Origin: an uncultured Acidobacteriia bacterium
Lineage (GTDB): Bacteria; Acidobacteriota; Terriglobia; Bryobacterales; Bryobacteraceae
Assembly (NCBI GenBank): GCA_903929755.1
Contig: CAIYVZ010000055.1
Span: forward strand, 32,000-95,999
Reading direction: 5' to 3'
Length of the DNA: 64,000 nucleotides
The notes beneath the pieces were generated by a model that saw only the letters and a list, made by a program, of their open reading frames with translations, had not been told where the DNA came from and ran no database searches. Made by a program: the position numbers and the translations under genes. Shown one piece after another: positions 1 to 9,133 of the stretch (position 1 is the stretch's first letter; each line of letters opens with the position of its first letter).

Positions 1-1
1 G

Positions 2-1717
2 GAGCCGGACACTGGCTACGAGGCCCGCTTCGTCCTGTCGGATCCCGACGGAATAGCGGGGCAGGCAGGCAAGACACTGACTAAGGTGGTTCAGGTGCGG
101 ACCCGCCCCGAGCCAATGCCTGCCGCGGGAGGGAAGGTCTACCACGTTTACCCAACGGACTATAAAGGGACCCGGCTCGAGCCTTCCTTCGACGGGCTCA
201 TGTGCGCCTACAACTACTACTGCGGCGGGGGCGACACAGTAACGGCGGGCCGTCCCCGGGTCAAACCCGGCGACACCGTCCTGATGCATGCAGGTCTCTA
301 CAAATACCACCCGGAATACTACACAGGCGACCGGACCATCAATTCCACTACTCCGGTGGAAGGCACCTACTACCTGACCGCACGCGGCACCCCGGAGAAG
401 CCAATCGTAATCAAGGGCGCGGGGGACGGAGAGGTAATCTTCGACGGCAACGGCAACTTCAATCTCTTCAATACCAAGGTCGCCGACTACAACTACTTCG
501 AGGGAGTCACGATCCGGAACACGGTGATCGGGATCTGGGCGGGGACTCAGTTCATTGCCGGCTCGAAGGGCCTGACGGTGAAGAGATGCCATTTTGAAGA
601 CGTGAATCTGGGCATCTTCACCAACTTCGCGGGGTCAAGCAACTTCTATATCGCCGACAACTATTTCAAAGGAAGGGACGACCCGAAACACCTCTTCGGC
701 TGGAACGGGAACTTCTGGGCACAGTTCAACGGCGTGGAGGGGCAGGTCTTCCCGCCGATCCTGGCCTCCTACACGGCTGTCAGGCTGTATGGCCCGGGCC
801 ACGTGGTCGCCTATAACTATGTGGCCGATTTCCACGACGGGATAGACATTGAGACTTACGGCAATCCCGATGGCTCGCACGCCATAGACGGGCCACACTA
901 TCCGTCCAGAGAGTTTTGGGACCGACGCCCGGTAGCGATCGACTTCTACAACAACTACATGACGAACTTTCACGACAATGCCTTCGAGATCGACGGCAGC
1001 ATGCACAATGTCCGCGTGATGCGGAACATGATGGTGAATTCGGCATCGCATCCGTTCTGTAACCAGCCCGCTATCGGCGGCCCGATCTATTGGATTCGCA
1101 ATATCGCCTACCACGCGCCCGGCGGCTCGACCAGGTTAACGAATGGGGCCGCCGGCGTGCTTTTCTACAACAATACGATTCTGACCGAGACTTCGGCGGG
1201 AAGCTCCGCAAACGTGCATTGGCGCAATAATCTGATGCTGGGCGAAAACTCGGCGCCCGCCATTTTCAGCGTAAATACCAATACCAACTACAGTTCGTCC
1301 GATTACAACGGCTTCCGGCCCAATCCGGGAGAAGCGACAGCGTTCCAGTGGAACTCGCCGCCGTGGAGTGTCGCCGCGGATTACAGCGGCTTACTGCGGG
1401 CTCCGAATACCGCATTCGAAACCCGACGCTATTCCACCCTGGCCGATTACAGCAAAGCCACGCATCAGGATGAACACAGCGTGTTAGTGGACTACGACAT
1501 CTTCGTCAACGTGAAAAAGCTGGACGCCCGCGACATCGCGAAAGTGCAGCAAGTGTACCGGGCGGAGGACTCGGATTTCAGCCTGAAGCCGAATTCCGCC
1601 GCCGTGGATAAGGGCGTCTTCTTACCCAACATCACCGACAGTTTTACGGGCAGGGCTCCCGATTTGGGCGCGTTAGAGGCTGGCCAGAAGCCACCGCATT
1701 ATGGCCCGCGCCCGTAA
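2..1717 (+). CDS. Right-handed beta-helix protein, 5' end outside window
   Basis: The reading frame is open from base 2, so the gene begins before the window; 571 residues are visible. Much of the chain from about residue 115 has the spacing of a right-handed parallel beta-helix, with short strands and repeated Asn-rich turns (IADNYF, VAYNYV, FYNNYM, VMRNMM, FYNNTI). Such folds occur in secreted polysaccharide lyases and hydrolases and in surface adhesins. The visible N-terminal stretch (VLSDPDG) looks like the end of a beta-sandwich domain, so the whole protein is probably modular and secreted. The C-terminus reads GALEAG, a common ending of such repeat domains. No catalytic residues can be assigned. 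It is convergent with the fatty acid carrier gene 9 bp away. Fold assignment is fairly confident; substrate unknown. Confidence 0.75.
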   Translation, partial: EPDTGYEARFVLSDPDGIAGQAGKTLTKVVQVRTRPEPMPAAGGKVYHVYPTDYKGTRLEPSFDGLMCAYNYYCGGGDTVTAGRPRVKPGDTVLMHAGLYKYHPEYYTGDRTINSTTPVEGTYYLTARGTPEKPIVIKGAGDGEVIFDGNGNFNLFNTKVADYNYFEGVTIRNTVIGIWAGTQFIAGSKGLTVKRCHFEDVNLGIFTNFAGSSNFYIADNYFKGRDDPKHLFGWNGNFWAQFNGVEGQVFPPILASYTAVRLYGPGHVVAYNYVADFHDGIDIETYGNPDGSHAIDGPHYPSREFWDRRPVAIDFYNNYMTNFHDNAFEIDGSMHNVRVMRNMMVNSASHPFCNQPAIGGPIYWIRNIAYHAPGGSTRLTNGAAGVLFYNNTILTETSAGSSANVHWRNNLMLGENSAPAIFSVNTNTNYSSSDYNGFRPNPGEATAFQWNSPPWSVAADYSGLLRAPNTAFETRRYSTLADYSKATHQDEHSVLVDYDIFVNVKKLDARDIAKVQQVYRAEDSDFSLKPNSAAVDKGVFLPNITDSFTGRAPDLGALEAGQKPPHYGPRP

Positions 1718-1726
1718 ACCGAGCGC

Positions 1727-3124
1727 CTATATCGCCGGAGGAACGTACGGGATGGTCTGTGAAAACAGCCAGCACAAGAAAAACACGATAGGAAGCAGCA
1801 CCAGCAGTTGCAGCATTCCATACCCGACCAAATCGCGGGCGCGCAGCTTCAGGATCCCCAGGAGTGGCAGCATCCAGAAGGGATTGATCAGATTCGGCAG
1901 CGACTCCGACGCGTTGTAGATTTGCACTACCCAGCCGAGGTGGATGCGATTCACTACCGCCGACTGCAGTACGTAAGGCGATTCAATCACCCATTTGCTG
2001 CCTCCCGAGGGAATCAGGACCCCCAGCCCCGCTGAATAGGCAGCAACGAACAATGCAAAGGTCTGGTGCGATGTCAGCGCCGACAGGAGGTGCGCCAGTT
2101 TTTCGTTGAGCCCCGTGCCGGCGATCATCCCCAGGATCATGGCATAGAAGGGGAACTGCAGCACCACGCCACCCACGGAAGGGATGCTTGCCATCGCGCT
2201 CTTCAGGAAATTGATCGGTCTCCAGTGCAGCAACAGGCCCAGAACCAGGAAGATCAGGTTATACGTGTTCAGGTCGAGAGCTGCGAGCGCACCATTGGGC
2301 GAGTTACGGAAAACGTTTACCAAATAACAGACCAGCAGCCCCCCGACCAGGATGGTAAGTAGCGGGCTGTATTCGGGCCAGTCGCCTGGCCTTGCGGGAG
2401 GACCTGCCACCTCGATCACGTCGGCTGTGGCAATCCCGTAGTCGTCGGCCGTCCTCGCGTTTTCGGGCGAGGGTGCGGACAGATATGCGACCGACACCGC
2501 AGCAAGAATCAGAATGGCGGTGGTTACCATACTCGGCCAAAGAAAGATGGTCTGAGAGAGCGGAATCGTGCCGCTGATCGCCAGCAAAGCCGGAGGCATG
2601 GCGGTCCTGGTCGCCATCAGCATGGCCGCCGATGACGAGAGGCCCATTGCCCACGTAGCGCCCAAACCCAGATACGCCGCCGCCCCTGCCGCGCGATAGT
2701 CGAGACCTTTTATTCGCCGCGCCATTTCCCGTACCAGCAGGCCGCTGAAAATCAGGCTCAGTCCCCAGGACACAAGCGACGTACACATGGAGAACAAGGC
2801 GATCCAGGCGACCGCGCTGCGTGCGTCGCGCGGCAGCCGTGCCAGTCGCTGGATCAGCTCGCGCACGCCGGGTGTGGAGGCCACCAGGTGCCCGCCCACG
2901 ATGATCATGATCATCTGCATGGTGAACGGTGCCAGCGCCCAAAAGCTCTTCCCACCCGCCACCACCAGTCGGCCAGGGTCCACGCCGCTCAGAACGCCGA
3001 GCACAAAAGTTGCCACCACGCCGAGCAGCGCAATCACCAGGGGATCGGGGAACCAGCGCTCGCTCCAGCCGGCAAGGGCCAGGCCGACGCGAACGAGAGG
3101 TCCCTCCCGGTGGGGCGTGGTCAC
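1727..3124 (-). CDS. Short-chain fatty acid transporter, AtoE family
   Basis: A polytopic membrane protein of 465 residues with about a dozen hydrophobic segments, matching the AtoE/SCFA_trans family in length and in motifs such as WSERWFPDP near the N-terminus, a SWGLSLIFSGLL segment and the IPSGGSKWVIESPY segment. Family members carry short-chain fatty acids across the inner membrane. A longer frame exists up to 3187, but the GTG at 3124 is preferred because it overlaps the stop of the upstream VOC gene (GTGA), giving translational coupling. It is the last gene of the long minus-strand cluster, so it may export or import an acid product of the pathway; that role is inferred. Confidence 0.85.
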   Translation of the reverse strand: MTTPHREGPLVRVGLALAGWSERWFPDPLVIALLGVVATFVLGVLSGVDPGRLVVAGGKSFWALAPFTMQMIMIIVGGHLVASTPGVRELIQRLARLPRDARSAVAWIALFSMCTSLVSWGLSLIFSGLLVREMARRIKGLDYRAAGAAAYLGLGATWAMGLSSSAAMLMATRTAMPPALLAISGTIPLSQTIFLWPSMVTTAILILAAVSVAYLSAPSPENARTADDYGIATADVIEVAGPPARPGDWPEYSPLLTILVGGLLVCYLVNVFRNSPNGALAALDLNTYNLIFLVLGLLLHWRPINFLKSAMASIPSVGGVVLQFPFYAMILGMIAGTGLNEKLAHLLSALTSHQTFALFVAAYSAGLGVLIPSGGSKWVIESPYVLQSAVVNRIHLGWVVQIYNASESLPNLINPFWMLPLLGILKLRARDLVGYGMLQLLVLLPIVFFLCWLFSQTIPYVPPAI

Positions 3125-3600
3125 TTCCCGACGTGTCCCGTATACTCGGGACCGTTCAATTGCACAAGGAAGCCGTCCGGATCCCAAAACTTGAAAGACT
3201 CCTTCGTTCCGCCGGGTTCAATTTTCAGATCCCGCGCCCGGAGCTTCGCCAGAACGGCATCGGCGTCAAATCCTGCAATTCCGAAGTCGTAATGATCCAG
3301 TTCGGCCGCAGTGCCCTTTTGCTCGATGCCGAAGAAGCTCTTTCCCACGCCCAGAATATGTGTCTTGTCGGAGTGCTGCTTCAGCGGCATCCCGAAAAAC
3401 TCCTGATAGAACTTAGACGTTTTTTGAACGTCCGGCACCCTGACGGTGACGTGATTGAGCGTCACCGCTTTCACCCCGTCGGATTTGGAAGCAGCCTGGG
3501 CGCTTCCGGTTACCAGCGCGGCCAGTGCGGTGGCGAGTTGACGGCGGTTCAAGCTTCCGCGTTCGAAGTCATTCAGCAGCTTTTCGATGACGAGTTGCAT
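3121..3600 (-). CDS. VOC (glyoxalase/bleomycin-resistance fold) protein with exported N-terminus
   Basis: 159 residues. The N-terminus carries LNRRQLATALAALVTG (residues 18-32), a twin-arginine-like signal ending near AQA, so the protein is probably exported. Residues 45-150 form a single vicinal-oxygen-chelate domain with likely metal positions H50 and H103 and a strand ending DGFLVQLNGP; the usual last Glu ligand appears to be Q147. VOC enzymes act as lyases, isomerases or dioxygenases on small substrates. The substrate cannot be told here. It lies 19 bp after the alpha/beta hydrolase gene and overlaps the transporter gene start by 4 bp, so it belongs to the same operon. Confidence 0.82.
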   Translation of the reverse strand: MQLVIEKLLNDFERGSLNRRQLATALAALVTGSAQAASKSDGVKAVTLNHVTVRVPDVQKTSKFYQEFFGMPLKQHSDKTHILGVGKSFFGIEQKGTAAELDHYDFGIAGFDADAVLAKLRARDLKIEPGGTKESFKFWDPDGFLVQLNGPEYTGHVGK

Positions 3601-3619
3601 GGGTGTTTCCTTTCGGTAT

Positions 3620-4966
3620 TCATTGCGTTGCAGCTTTCGAACGCAGTCCGGTACTGTTGATCGTTATCACGGCGTAACGATGCTTCTGGCCAGCGCTGGC
3701 CGTCCGGTCGACATACCGCATCTCGGCCACCGGCGGCTCCGGCGTGTCGTGGTACGACATCTCTTGAAACAGTCGCCGCCCATAGGTGTTCGCCGACGGT
3801 TTCTCCGGCAGCTTCACCAGTTCCTGCCCATCGCGCAGAATAACGAACCCACCGATGCCGCTCTCGAAATCGACTGCGGCGTCCCAGGCGATCTCGGTGC
3901 CCTCGCCCGCGCTTGGCGAGATACGCACGTGCGACGGGGCCGGCGGCGGCGTGGTGTCTCCGACCGTCCCGGTCTTCACGTACTCCATCCAGGCCTTCGC
4001 CACTGCTTCATTCGGCAACCACACTGCCTCATTCGGCTTGCCCTTGTACGCCGCAGCGGGCTGTGCAGTGTCTCCCATGAGAGGAGCCAGCCATGCCTTC
4101 GATGTATCCACCGGACGCAGCGTCTGGTCCCTGCTGCCCTTCGCGGGCAGGCGCATCGCCATCACGGCGTCGAAGAACGGAATCGCCAGGTAACGCGAAT
4201 CGCCGCACTCGTGTCCGGTGCGCGGATCGGGTGCGAAACTGATCAGCCCGCCCTTCGCGCGGTATTCCTCGAATATCGTCTTCGAGCCCTCCCACGGCCC
4301 GACGCTCCCGTCCGTCTTCCGCTCCTTTACGCCCGCATTGGCTATTGTTGGGATCGTGTAGGCGGCGGCCGGGACCTGCGGTTGCGGGAAGACCCGGTTC
4401 CGGAACATCGCGGCCGCCCCGGAGCGAAGAAACATGGCGACCACCCGGTCGGGATGGAGATCAGCCATCACGTCGGACCAGATCCCGCCCCCCGAATGGC
4501 CCCACAGAACCCACGGGACCGCGCTCAGCTCCGCATGGTCCGCCCTGGATGCCAGATCTCCCAGAGCCCGGAGAAACGCCTTGTCGGAGCCCATGCCGGG
4601 ATCGAACCAAAGCTGCGCGCCACCCGGCGTCGTGTCAATCGCGTCGTTCAGGACGTGATACGTCGGGCCGAGTAGAGCGCAATCCCATTTCTTTGCCAGC
4701 GCCTGCCAGTGGAGATCGTACGCCGCGGTAGCACCGTGACTGGCCGCGTTCCGGCCCGCCCCATGCTGGTGCACCACGATGCAGCGCAGGTGAGGGACTC
4801 CCTCCGGGATCCAAAGGGTGTATGTTACCCCCACTTGCAGTTCGCCCGCTGCCGAGGACGGCGGATACTCCACCTCGACATAACGTCCAGCACCCTGAGC
4901 CGCCGGGGCAGCGGCCAACAGAGTAGCCATGGTGGCCGCCAGGAACAGCGCCGTGGGCATGCTCAT
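3620..4966 (-). CDS. Secreted alpha/beta hydrolase with C-terminal FN3-like domain
   Basis: 448 residues from the ATG at 4966, which overlaps the preceding stop codon (ATGA). A signal peptide ends around residue 25 (PAAQGA). An esterase-like alpha/beta hydrolase core follows, with an oxyanion HQHGAGRN segment at about 66-73, the nucleophile elbow GHSGGG (Ser158) and a likely catalytic His252 in TGHECGD. After about residue 340 (TTPPPAPSHVRIS) a fibronectin type III-like domain follows. The gene sits directly behind the propeller-cytochrome c dehydrogenase and before the VOC gene, so the enzyme probably hydrolyses an ester or lactone within the same extracytoplasmic pathway. Substrate unknown. 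A frame extending up to 5158 is not used because it would overlap the dehydrogenase deeply. Confidence 0.8.
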   Translation of the reverse strand: MSMPTALFLAATMATLLAAAPAAQGAGRYVEVEYPPSSAAGELQVGVTYTLWIPEGVPHLRCIVVHQHGAGRNAASHGATAAYDLHWQALAKKWDCALLGPTYHVLNDAIDTTPGGAQLWFDPGMGSDKAFLRALGDLASRADHAELSAVPWVLWGHSGGGIWSDVMADLHPDRVVAMFLRSGAAAMFRNRVFPQPQVPAAAYTIPTIANAGVKERKTDGSVGPWEGSKTIFEEYRAKGGLISFAPDPRTGHECGDSRYLAIPFFDAVMAMRLPAKGSRDQTLRPVDTSKAWLAPLMGDTAQPAAAYKGKPNEAVWLPNEAVAKAWMEYVKTGTVGDTTPPPAPSHVRISPSAGEGTEIAWDAAVDFESGIGGFVILRDGQELVKLPEKPSANTYGRRLFQEMSYHDTPEPPVAEMRYVDRTASAGQKHRYAVITINSTGLRSKAATQ

Positions 4967-7164
4967 TCGCCTTTCTTCGCCGGCTTCGAAGCAGACTTCG
5001 GCAGGGCAAAAACGTAGTAACCCTGCGCCTCCGGTTTGGCGTCTTTCGTGACGATTCCATCTCCGCCGCCACCAGCGAAGAAGGCGACGTATTGACGCCC
5101 GCCAACTTCGTACACGGCTGGAATCCCGTCCGGATTTGCCTCGATTTCCATTTCCCAAAGGATCTTCCCGGTGTCCTTGTCGAAGGCGTGGATATAACCA
5201 TCCCCATTGGAGCCGACAAAGATCAAGCCACCCGCGGTCACAATTGGACCGTTCCTCGGGCGGACGCTTCCCGTGTCCTTAATTCCCCTGGAGGCAAGGC
5301 CCGGGATAGAGCCAAGCGTGGTGCGCCATTTGATGGTGCCCTCGTTCAGATCGTAGGCCACCAGTTCGGTCCACGGGGGACCGATTGCCGGCATGCCATT
5401 GCTGGCCCGGAAAGGATTCCCATAAGGGCCCCAGTATCGGGTTTGACCCGGCGGAGGCGGCGACATGGGGGGGCGCAGAGATTGCGTCGGCTGAACGACT
5501 CCCCGTCCACCGCTGCCCGGATTTGCCAGATAAGCACTAATCGAATCCAGCTCCGGAGCCGAGAGCTCACTCACGGCGATTGGCGGCATTTCTCCTTTAC
5601 CGTGTCGTACCGTGTCCCGGACAAAGTCAGCTTTAATATTTGCGGGAGCGGGCATATTGACTCGGTCCGGCCCGTGACAATCCCCGCATATCCGGAAGTA
5701 AAGCGCCCGACCCGAGGAACCACCCTGCGACTCAGGCTGTCTCTCCGTTAAGATCCGGGTGTCGGGGCCGTTCCAGGCGCGCACATACAGCATACCGGTG
5801 GCCGGATCCCCCGCCGCCGCGCCCCAATTACCGGAGCCATGTGCGCCGGGCACTTCGATCTGCATCTTCCCCACCACGGGCGGAGTAAAAATGCCCTCGT
5901 TCCGCGAATTGACAACCACGTCTCGTATCTTCGCTTTCTCGGCTTCATCCAGGTACGGGTTTATCTGGTCCACGCCGAACTTCTGCACGCCAAAAGGCGG
6001 CGGCTTGGTCGGGTAAGGTTGGGTCGGCCACGATTGCTCACCGGGTACATCGCTCTTCGGGACCGGACGCTCTTCTATGGGCCACAACGGCTCGCCGGTT
6101 ACCCGATTAAAGACATACAGGAAGCCTGTCTTACCTGGTTGCGCCACGATGTCAACCATCTTTCCGTCATGCCGAACAGTGAGCAGCTTCGGGCCCGTCA
6201 CCAGGTCGTAATCCCACAGATCGTGGTGGACCGTCTGGAAGTGCCAAAGCCGTTTGCCGGTCCGCGCGTCCAGCGCCAGCAGACAGTTGCCGAACAAGTC
6301 AGCCCCGATCCGGTCGGCTCCGTACAAATCGTAAGTCGGCGAGCCCAGAGGGAAATAGGCGATGCCGCGTTTCTCGTCAATGGAAAACTCGCTCCACGTG
6401 TTCGCCCCGCCGCCATACTTCCAGGCATCTTTGGGCCATGTTTCGTAGCCGTATTCGCCCGGGTGGGGGATGGTATGAAACGTCCAGACGTTCTTGCCCG
6501 TGCGAACGTCGTAGGCGCGAAGATATCCGGGAGGTGAATCATATAATTCACCAGGAGCGGAGCCCAGGATAATCAGATTCTCGAAAACATGCCCAGGCGA
6601 CCCGGACTGAACCTGATGCACCTTCTTCACGTCGCGCCCCAACCCCTCGCGCAGGTTCACGCGGCCATCGTTGCCGAAGGTGTTGATGGTAACGCCGGTA
6701 AGCGCATTTATTTCCTGGAGATAGCTGTCCGCGGAGAAGATAATCCTGCGGTCAGACCGGTCCTTGCTCTCCCAGTAGTTAATCCCCCGGTTCGTGGGTG
6801 TGCCTTCCACCGGATGCGACCAGAGTTGTTTCCCCGTGGCGGCATCCAGTGCAACAATGGCGGGGCCATCGCCGATCACATACATGACGCCGTCGGCGAT
6901 CAACGGGCTGAACGGAAAGCGGCCGCCTCGCCCGGGCGTCAGGTGCGTCCAGGCCCGCTCCAATTTCGTTACGTTCGTCTTGTTGATCTGCCGGAGCGAG
7001 GAATATTGCATTGAATCCATCGATCCGCCGAAATCGCTCCAGGTGGCATACGGCTGTTTCGGGGCAGGGGATTGTGCGAAGAGAGCCACCAGGCCAAGGA
7101 GCAGGACCGCGATGGCTGCGGTTCCCATTAACCGCGTCGAGATACGGAGGCCTTTTATGTTCAT
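4963..7164 (-). CDS. PQQ-type beta-propeller dehydrogenase with an embedded cytochrome c domain
   Basis: 733 residues. An N-terminal hydrophobic segment (residues 13-31) serves as signal or anchor. Tandem propeller blades carry the PQQ-type signature ALDAATGKQLW, ALDARTGKRLW and AFDKDTGKILW. The HHDLWDYD motif at about 313-320 holds the Asp expected at the active site of quinoprotein alcohol/glucose dehydrogenases. A single haem-binding CGDCH (493-497), with a likely axial Met in GEMPP, forms a cytochrome c domain inserted before the last blades, not at either end. The enzyme should oxidise an alcohol or sugar in the periplasm and pass electrons to its own haem. It starts 8 bp after the ThuA gene; the start has a weak AGGAC ribosome site. 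Confidence 0.87.
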   Translation of the reverse strand: MNIKGLRISTRLMGTAAIAVLLLGLVALFAQSPAPKQPYATWSDFGGSMDSMQYSSLRQINKTNVTKLERAWTHLTPGRGGRFPFSPLIADGVMYVIGDGPAIVALDAATGKQLWSHPVEGTPTNRGINYWESKDRSDRRIIFSADSYLQEINALTGVTINTFGNDGRVNLREGLGRDVKKVHQVQSGSPGHVFENLIILGSAPGELYDSPPGYLRAYDVRTGKNVWTFHTIPHPGEYGYETWPKDAWKYGGGANTWSEFSIDEKRGIAYFPLGSPTYDLYGADRIGADLFGNCLLALDARTGKRLWHFQTVHHDLWDYDLVTGPKLLTVRHDGKMVDIVAQPGKTGFLYVFNRVTGEPLWPIEERPVPKSDVPGEQSWPTQPYPTKPPPFGVQKFGVDQINPYLDEAEKAKIRDVVVNSRNEGIFTPPVVGKMQIEVPGAHGSGNWGAAAGDPATGMLYVRAWNGPDTRILTERQPESQGGSSGRALYFRICGDCHGPDRVNMPAPANIKADFVRDTVRHGKGEMPPIAVSELSAPELDSISAYLANPGSGGRGVVQPTQSLRPPMSPPPPGQTRYWGPYGNPFRASNGMPAIGPPWTELVAYDLNEGTIKWRTTLGSIPGLASRGIKDTGSVRPRNGPIVTAGGLIFVGSNGDGYIHAFDKDTGKILWEMEIEANPDGIPAVYEVGGRQYVAFFAGGGGDGIVTKDAKPEAQGYYVFALPKSASKPAKKGE

Positions 7165-7172
7165 AGATCGTC

Positions 7173-8963
7173 CTATCGTTTGCCCGCTGCTTTGGCGCTG
7201 GGCGTTGTGTCGGCGTCCAGATCACCCAGTGCAAACTGGATTCCCGCAAAGACCATCTGGGACAACTGCGGAGTGCCAAACAGCAACACCGAGTGACCCA
7301 ACGCGCAGTTGAACACCCGGCCCTTGCCCTCGCTCTTGATCCAGACCAAGCCGTAGTCATTGTCGGGACGCACTGCAAACTGCGGTTCCGGAGGGCCCGA
7401 TTTGGCCAGATCGATGCTCATCAGCACGTGTAGTTTTTCGCGCGAATACGGTCCGCTCGCCGGAAAGTGATACAGCTCGTCCACGTGGGCTATGTCATGG
7501 CCTTCAAACTGTTTGGTGATCGGGCTGTTCGGATCGTCGATCTTCAGCATGGCCGACTCAAACGCGCGGTGCGGGCCGCTGGTGGCGCCCAGCAGTTCTC
7601 CATATTCAGGGACGTCGGTGGATGCGAACGTCGAGCCGTGGATCGCAGCCAGGCCACCACCCTCGCGAACGTAGCGGATCAAGCCGTTGGTCACGTCCGG
7701 GTCGCTGAATACCGAGCCAACCACGCTGTTCAGGAACACGGCGTCGTATTCCTTGATCTTTGGATATTTCAGGTTGTCCAGATCGTTGTTGAAGATTGGT
7801 TCGAACGCGCCCGTGTTAGCGGCCATCAACTCCAGCGCATAGTTGGCGTACGGAATGGTCCGGTGGTAAAAGCCCCCCTGCGGGCAGAGATCGATGACCA
7901 GCAGCTTCCTCGCTTTCTTCGGCGTGGCGAGAGCCTGGCGCGGGGCCGAATCCCGGATCATCCACCGGTCCAGCACCGGAATCCCTCCGTCATCGATACT
8001 GGGGGACCCGGCGGATGGTAATCCGGTGTGGCCCGCGCTGATCGGTGTCTTCTTGGATATTTGGACGACCTGGTAGCCTTCCGCGCGCCGAGCTGCTTTT
8101 TGAAAAGCCTGGGCAGCGCCAGGGCTCGCGGGGATGGTGACGAACAGAGGTCTCACCGCAACCTTCGGCCCCGCACAGTCGCCACAAGATACCGCTGGAG
8201 GGGCGGGCGGCGGATTGAGCCTGGCCAGTTCCAGCAGAACCTGCTCGGTTCCGCCGGCGGCATCAGCCAGACCCAGGCTGAGCAGGCGATCGTTAACCAG
8301 GTTCAGCCCGTCGGCGGGCTGGATCCCCGCCTTTGCCCAGGCGGCAGCGTCCGCATTGACTCCCATCCGGCTACTGAGGCCATCGAGCGAACTCATAAGC
8401 GCTTTCGGATTCGAACTTTCCAGCGCAACCTTGACTCCGAATTCACGTGCCAGCTTGTCGACGTCGGGCATAAGGGCTGGTGCGGCCGACGCTACGATCA
8501 TCTCGGCCCCGACGGCCTTTGCGAATGTAAATAATCGCCGGCGCGAGCTTTCATCGGCGGGAATCGCGCTCGTGCGGTAAGCCACCAACCGGAGGCGAAG
8601 CTCAGCCAGCCGGTTCTTCACAACGTTTACTTCGTCCGACGACAGATTGTAATCCAGGTTCTTAGCGATTTCGCGACTAACCTGCTGGGAACTGGAAGCT
8701 TCCAGGAACTCCGTGCCCAACTCATCGGCCTTTGCCGCCGCCTCCGAGAAGGACACTGGCCCGAGCGTACCGGCGGAAAATCCAACCCTCAGCCCGAGGA
8801 TGTTCAGGGCCGACGAGCCGACCTGCCTGTTGCCACGCTTCGACACGCTCGGTGGTCCCGCCTGTCCCCCGCGTCCACCTCGCCCGGGCGCTTGTGCGTA
8901 CATGGACCCTGCGGTTGCACCGGCAACAATGGCCAGCGCCGCGACAACGATACTCTTCCTCAT
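7173..8963 (-). CDS. ThuA-domain protein with degenerate sugar-isomerase-like TIM barrel at N-terminus
   Basis: 596 residues with a signal peptide (cleavage near AQA, residue 24) and a Gly/Arg-rich linker. Residues about 55-260 resemble a sugar phosphate isomerase/epimerase TIM barrel (for example FAKAVGAEMIVASAA), but the usual metal ligands are missing: the strand that normally reads HLKD is LSLGLAD. Residues about 350-585 are a ThuA (trehalose-utilisation, glutamine-amidotransferase-like) domain: LLVIDLC, FYHRTIP, NDLDNLKYP, YVREGGGLAAIHG and GRVFNCALGH. ThuA acts on 3-keto-disaccharides in rhizobia. A paralogue of the same architecture lies on the other strand at 13403. About 170 bp separate the start from the SDR gene, leaving room for an internal promoter. 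Confidence 0.83.
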   Translation of the reverse strand: MRKSIVVAALAIVAGATAGSMYAQAPGRGGRGGQAGPPSVSKRGNRQVGSSALNILGLRVGFSAGTLGPVSFSEAAAKADELGTEFLEASSSQQVSREIAKNLDYNLSSDEVNVVKNRLAELRLRLVAYRTSAIPADESSRRRLFTFAKAVGAEMIVASAAPALMPDVDKLAREFGVKVALESSNPKALMSSLDGLSSRMGVNADAAAWAKAGIQPADGLNLVNDRLLSLGLADAAGGTEQVLLELARLNPPPAPPAVSCGDCAGPKVAVRPLFVTIPASPGAAQAFQKAARRAEGYQVVQISKKTPISAGHTGLPSAGSPSIDDGGIPVLDRWMIRDSAPRQALATPKKARKLLVIDLCPQGGFYHRTIPYANYALELMAANTGAFEPIFNNDLDNLKYPKIKEYDAVFLNSVVGSVFSDPDVTNGLIRYVREGGGLAAIHGSTFASTDVPEYGELLGATSGPHRAFESAMLKIDDPNSPITKQFEGHDIAHVDELYHFPASGPYSREKLHVLMSIDLAKSGPPEPQFAVRPDNDYGLVWIKSEGKGRVFNCALGHSVLLFGTPQLSQMVFAGIQFALGDLDADTTPSAKAAGKR

Positions 8964-9133
8964 TTTGTATACCCTTTCATCACACTTGCGGCTGGAAAGA
9001 CGTCAGTGCAACGAGGGGGCAGGAAGGTTAACTGCGGCCCGCGACGCCGTTGCACATTGCGCACCAAGCCGTGCGTAATTCGTGCGAAATCCTATCAGGC
9101 GGGGTTCCGGAAGTCAATCGTCAGCAGTTTGGC

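Noticed and set aside
3125..3187. Longer start for the fatty acid carrier
   Set aside because: The added 21 residues are not family-like and the GTG at 3124 makes a GTGA overlap with the previous gene.
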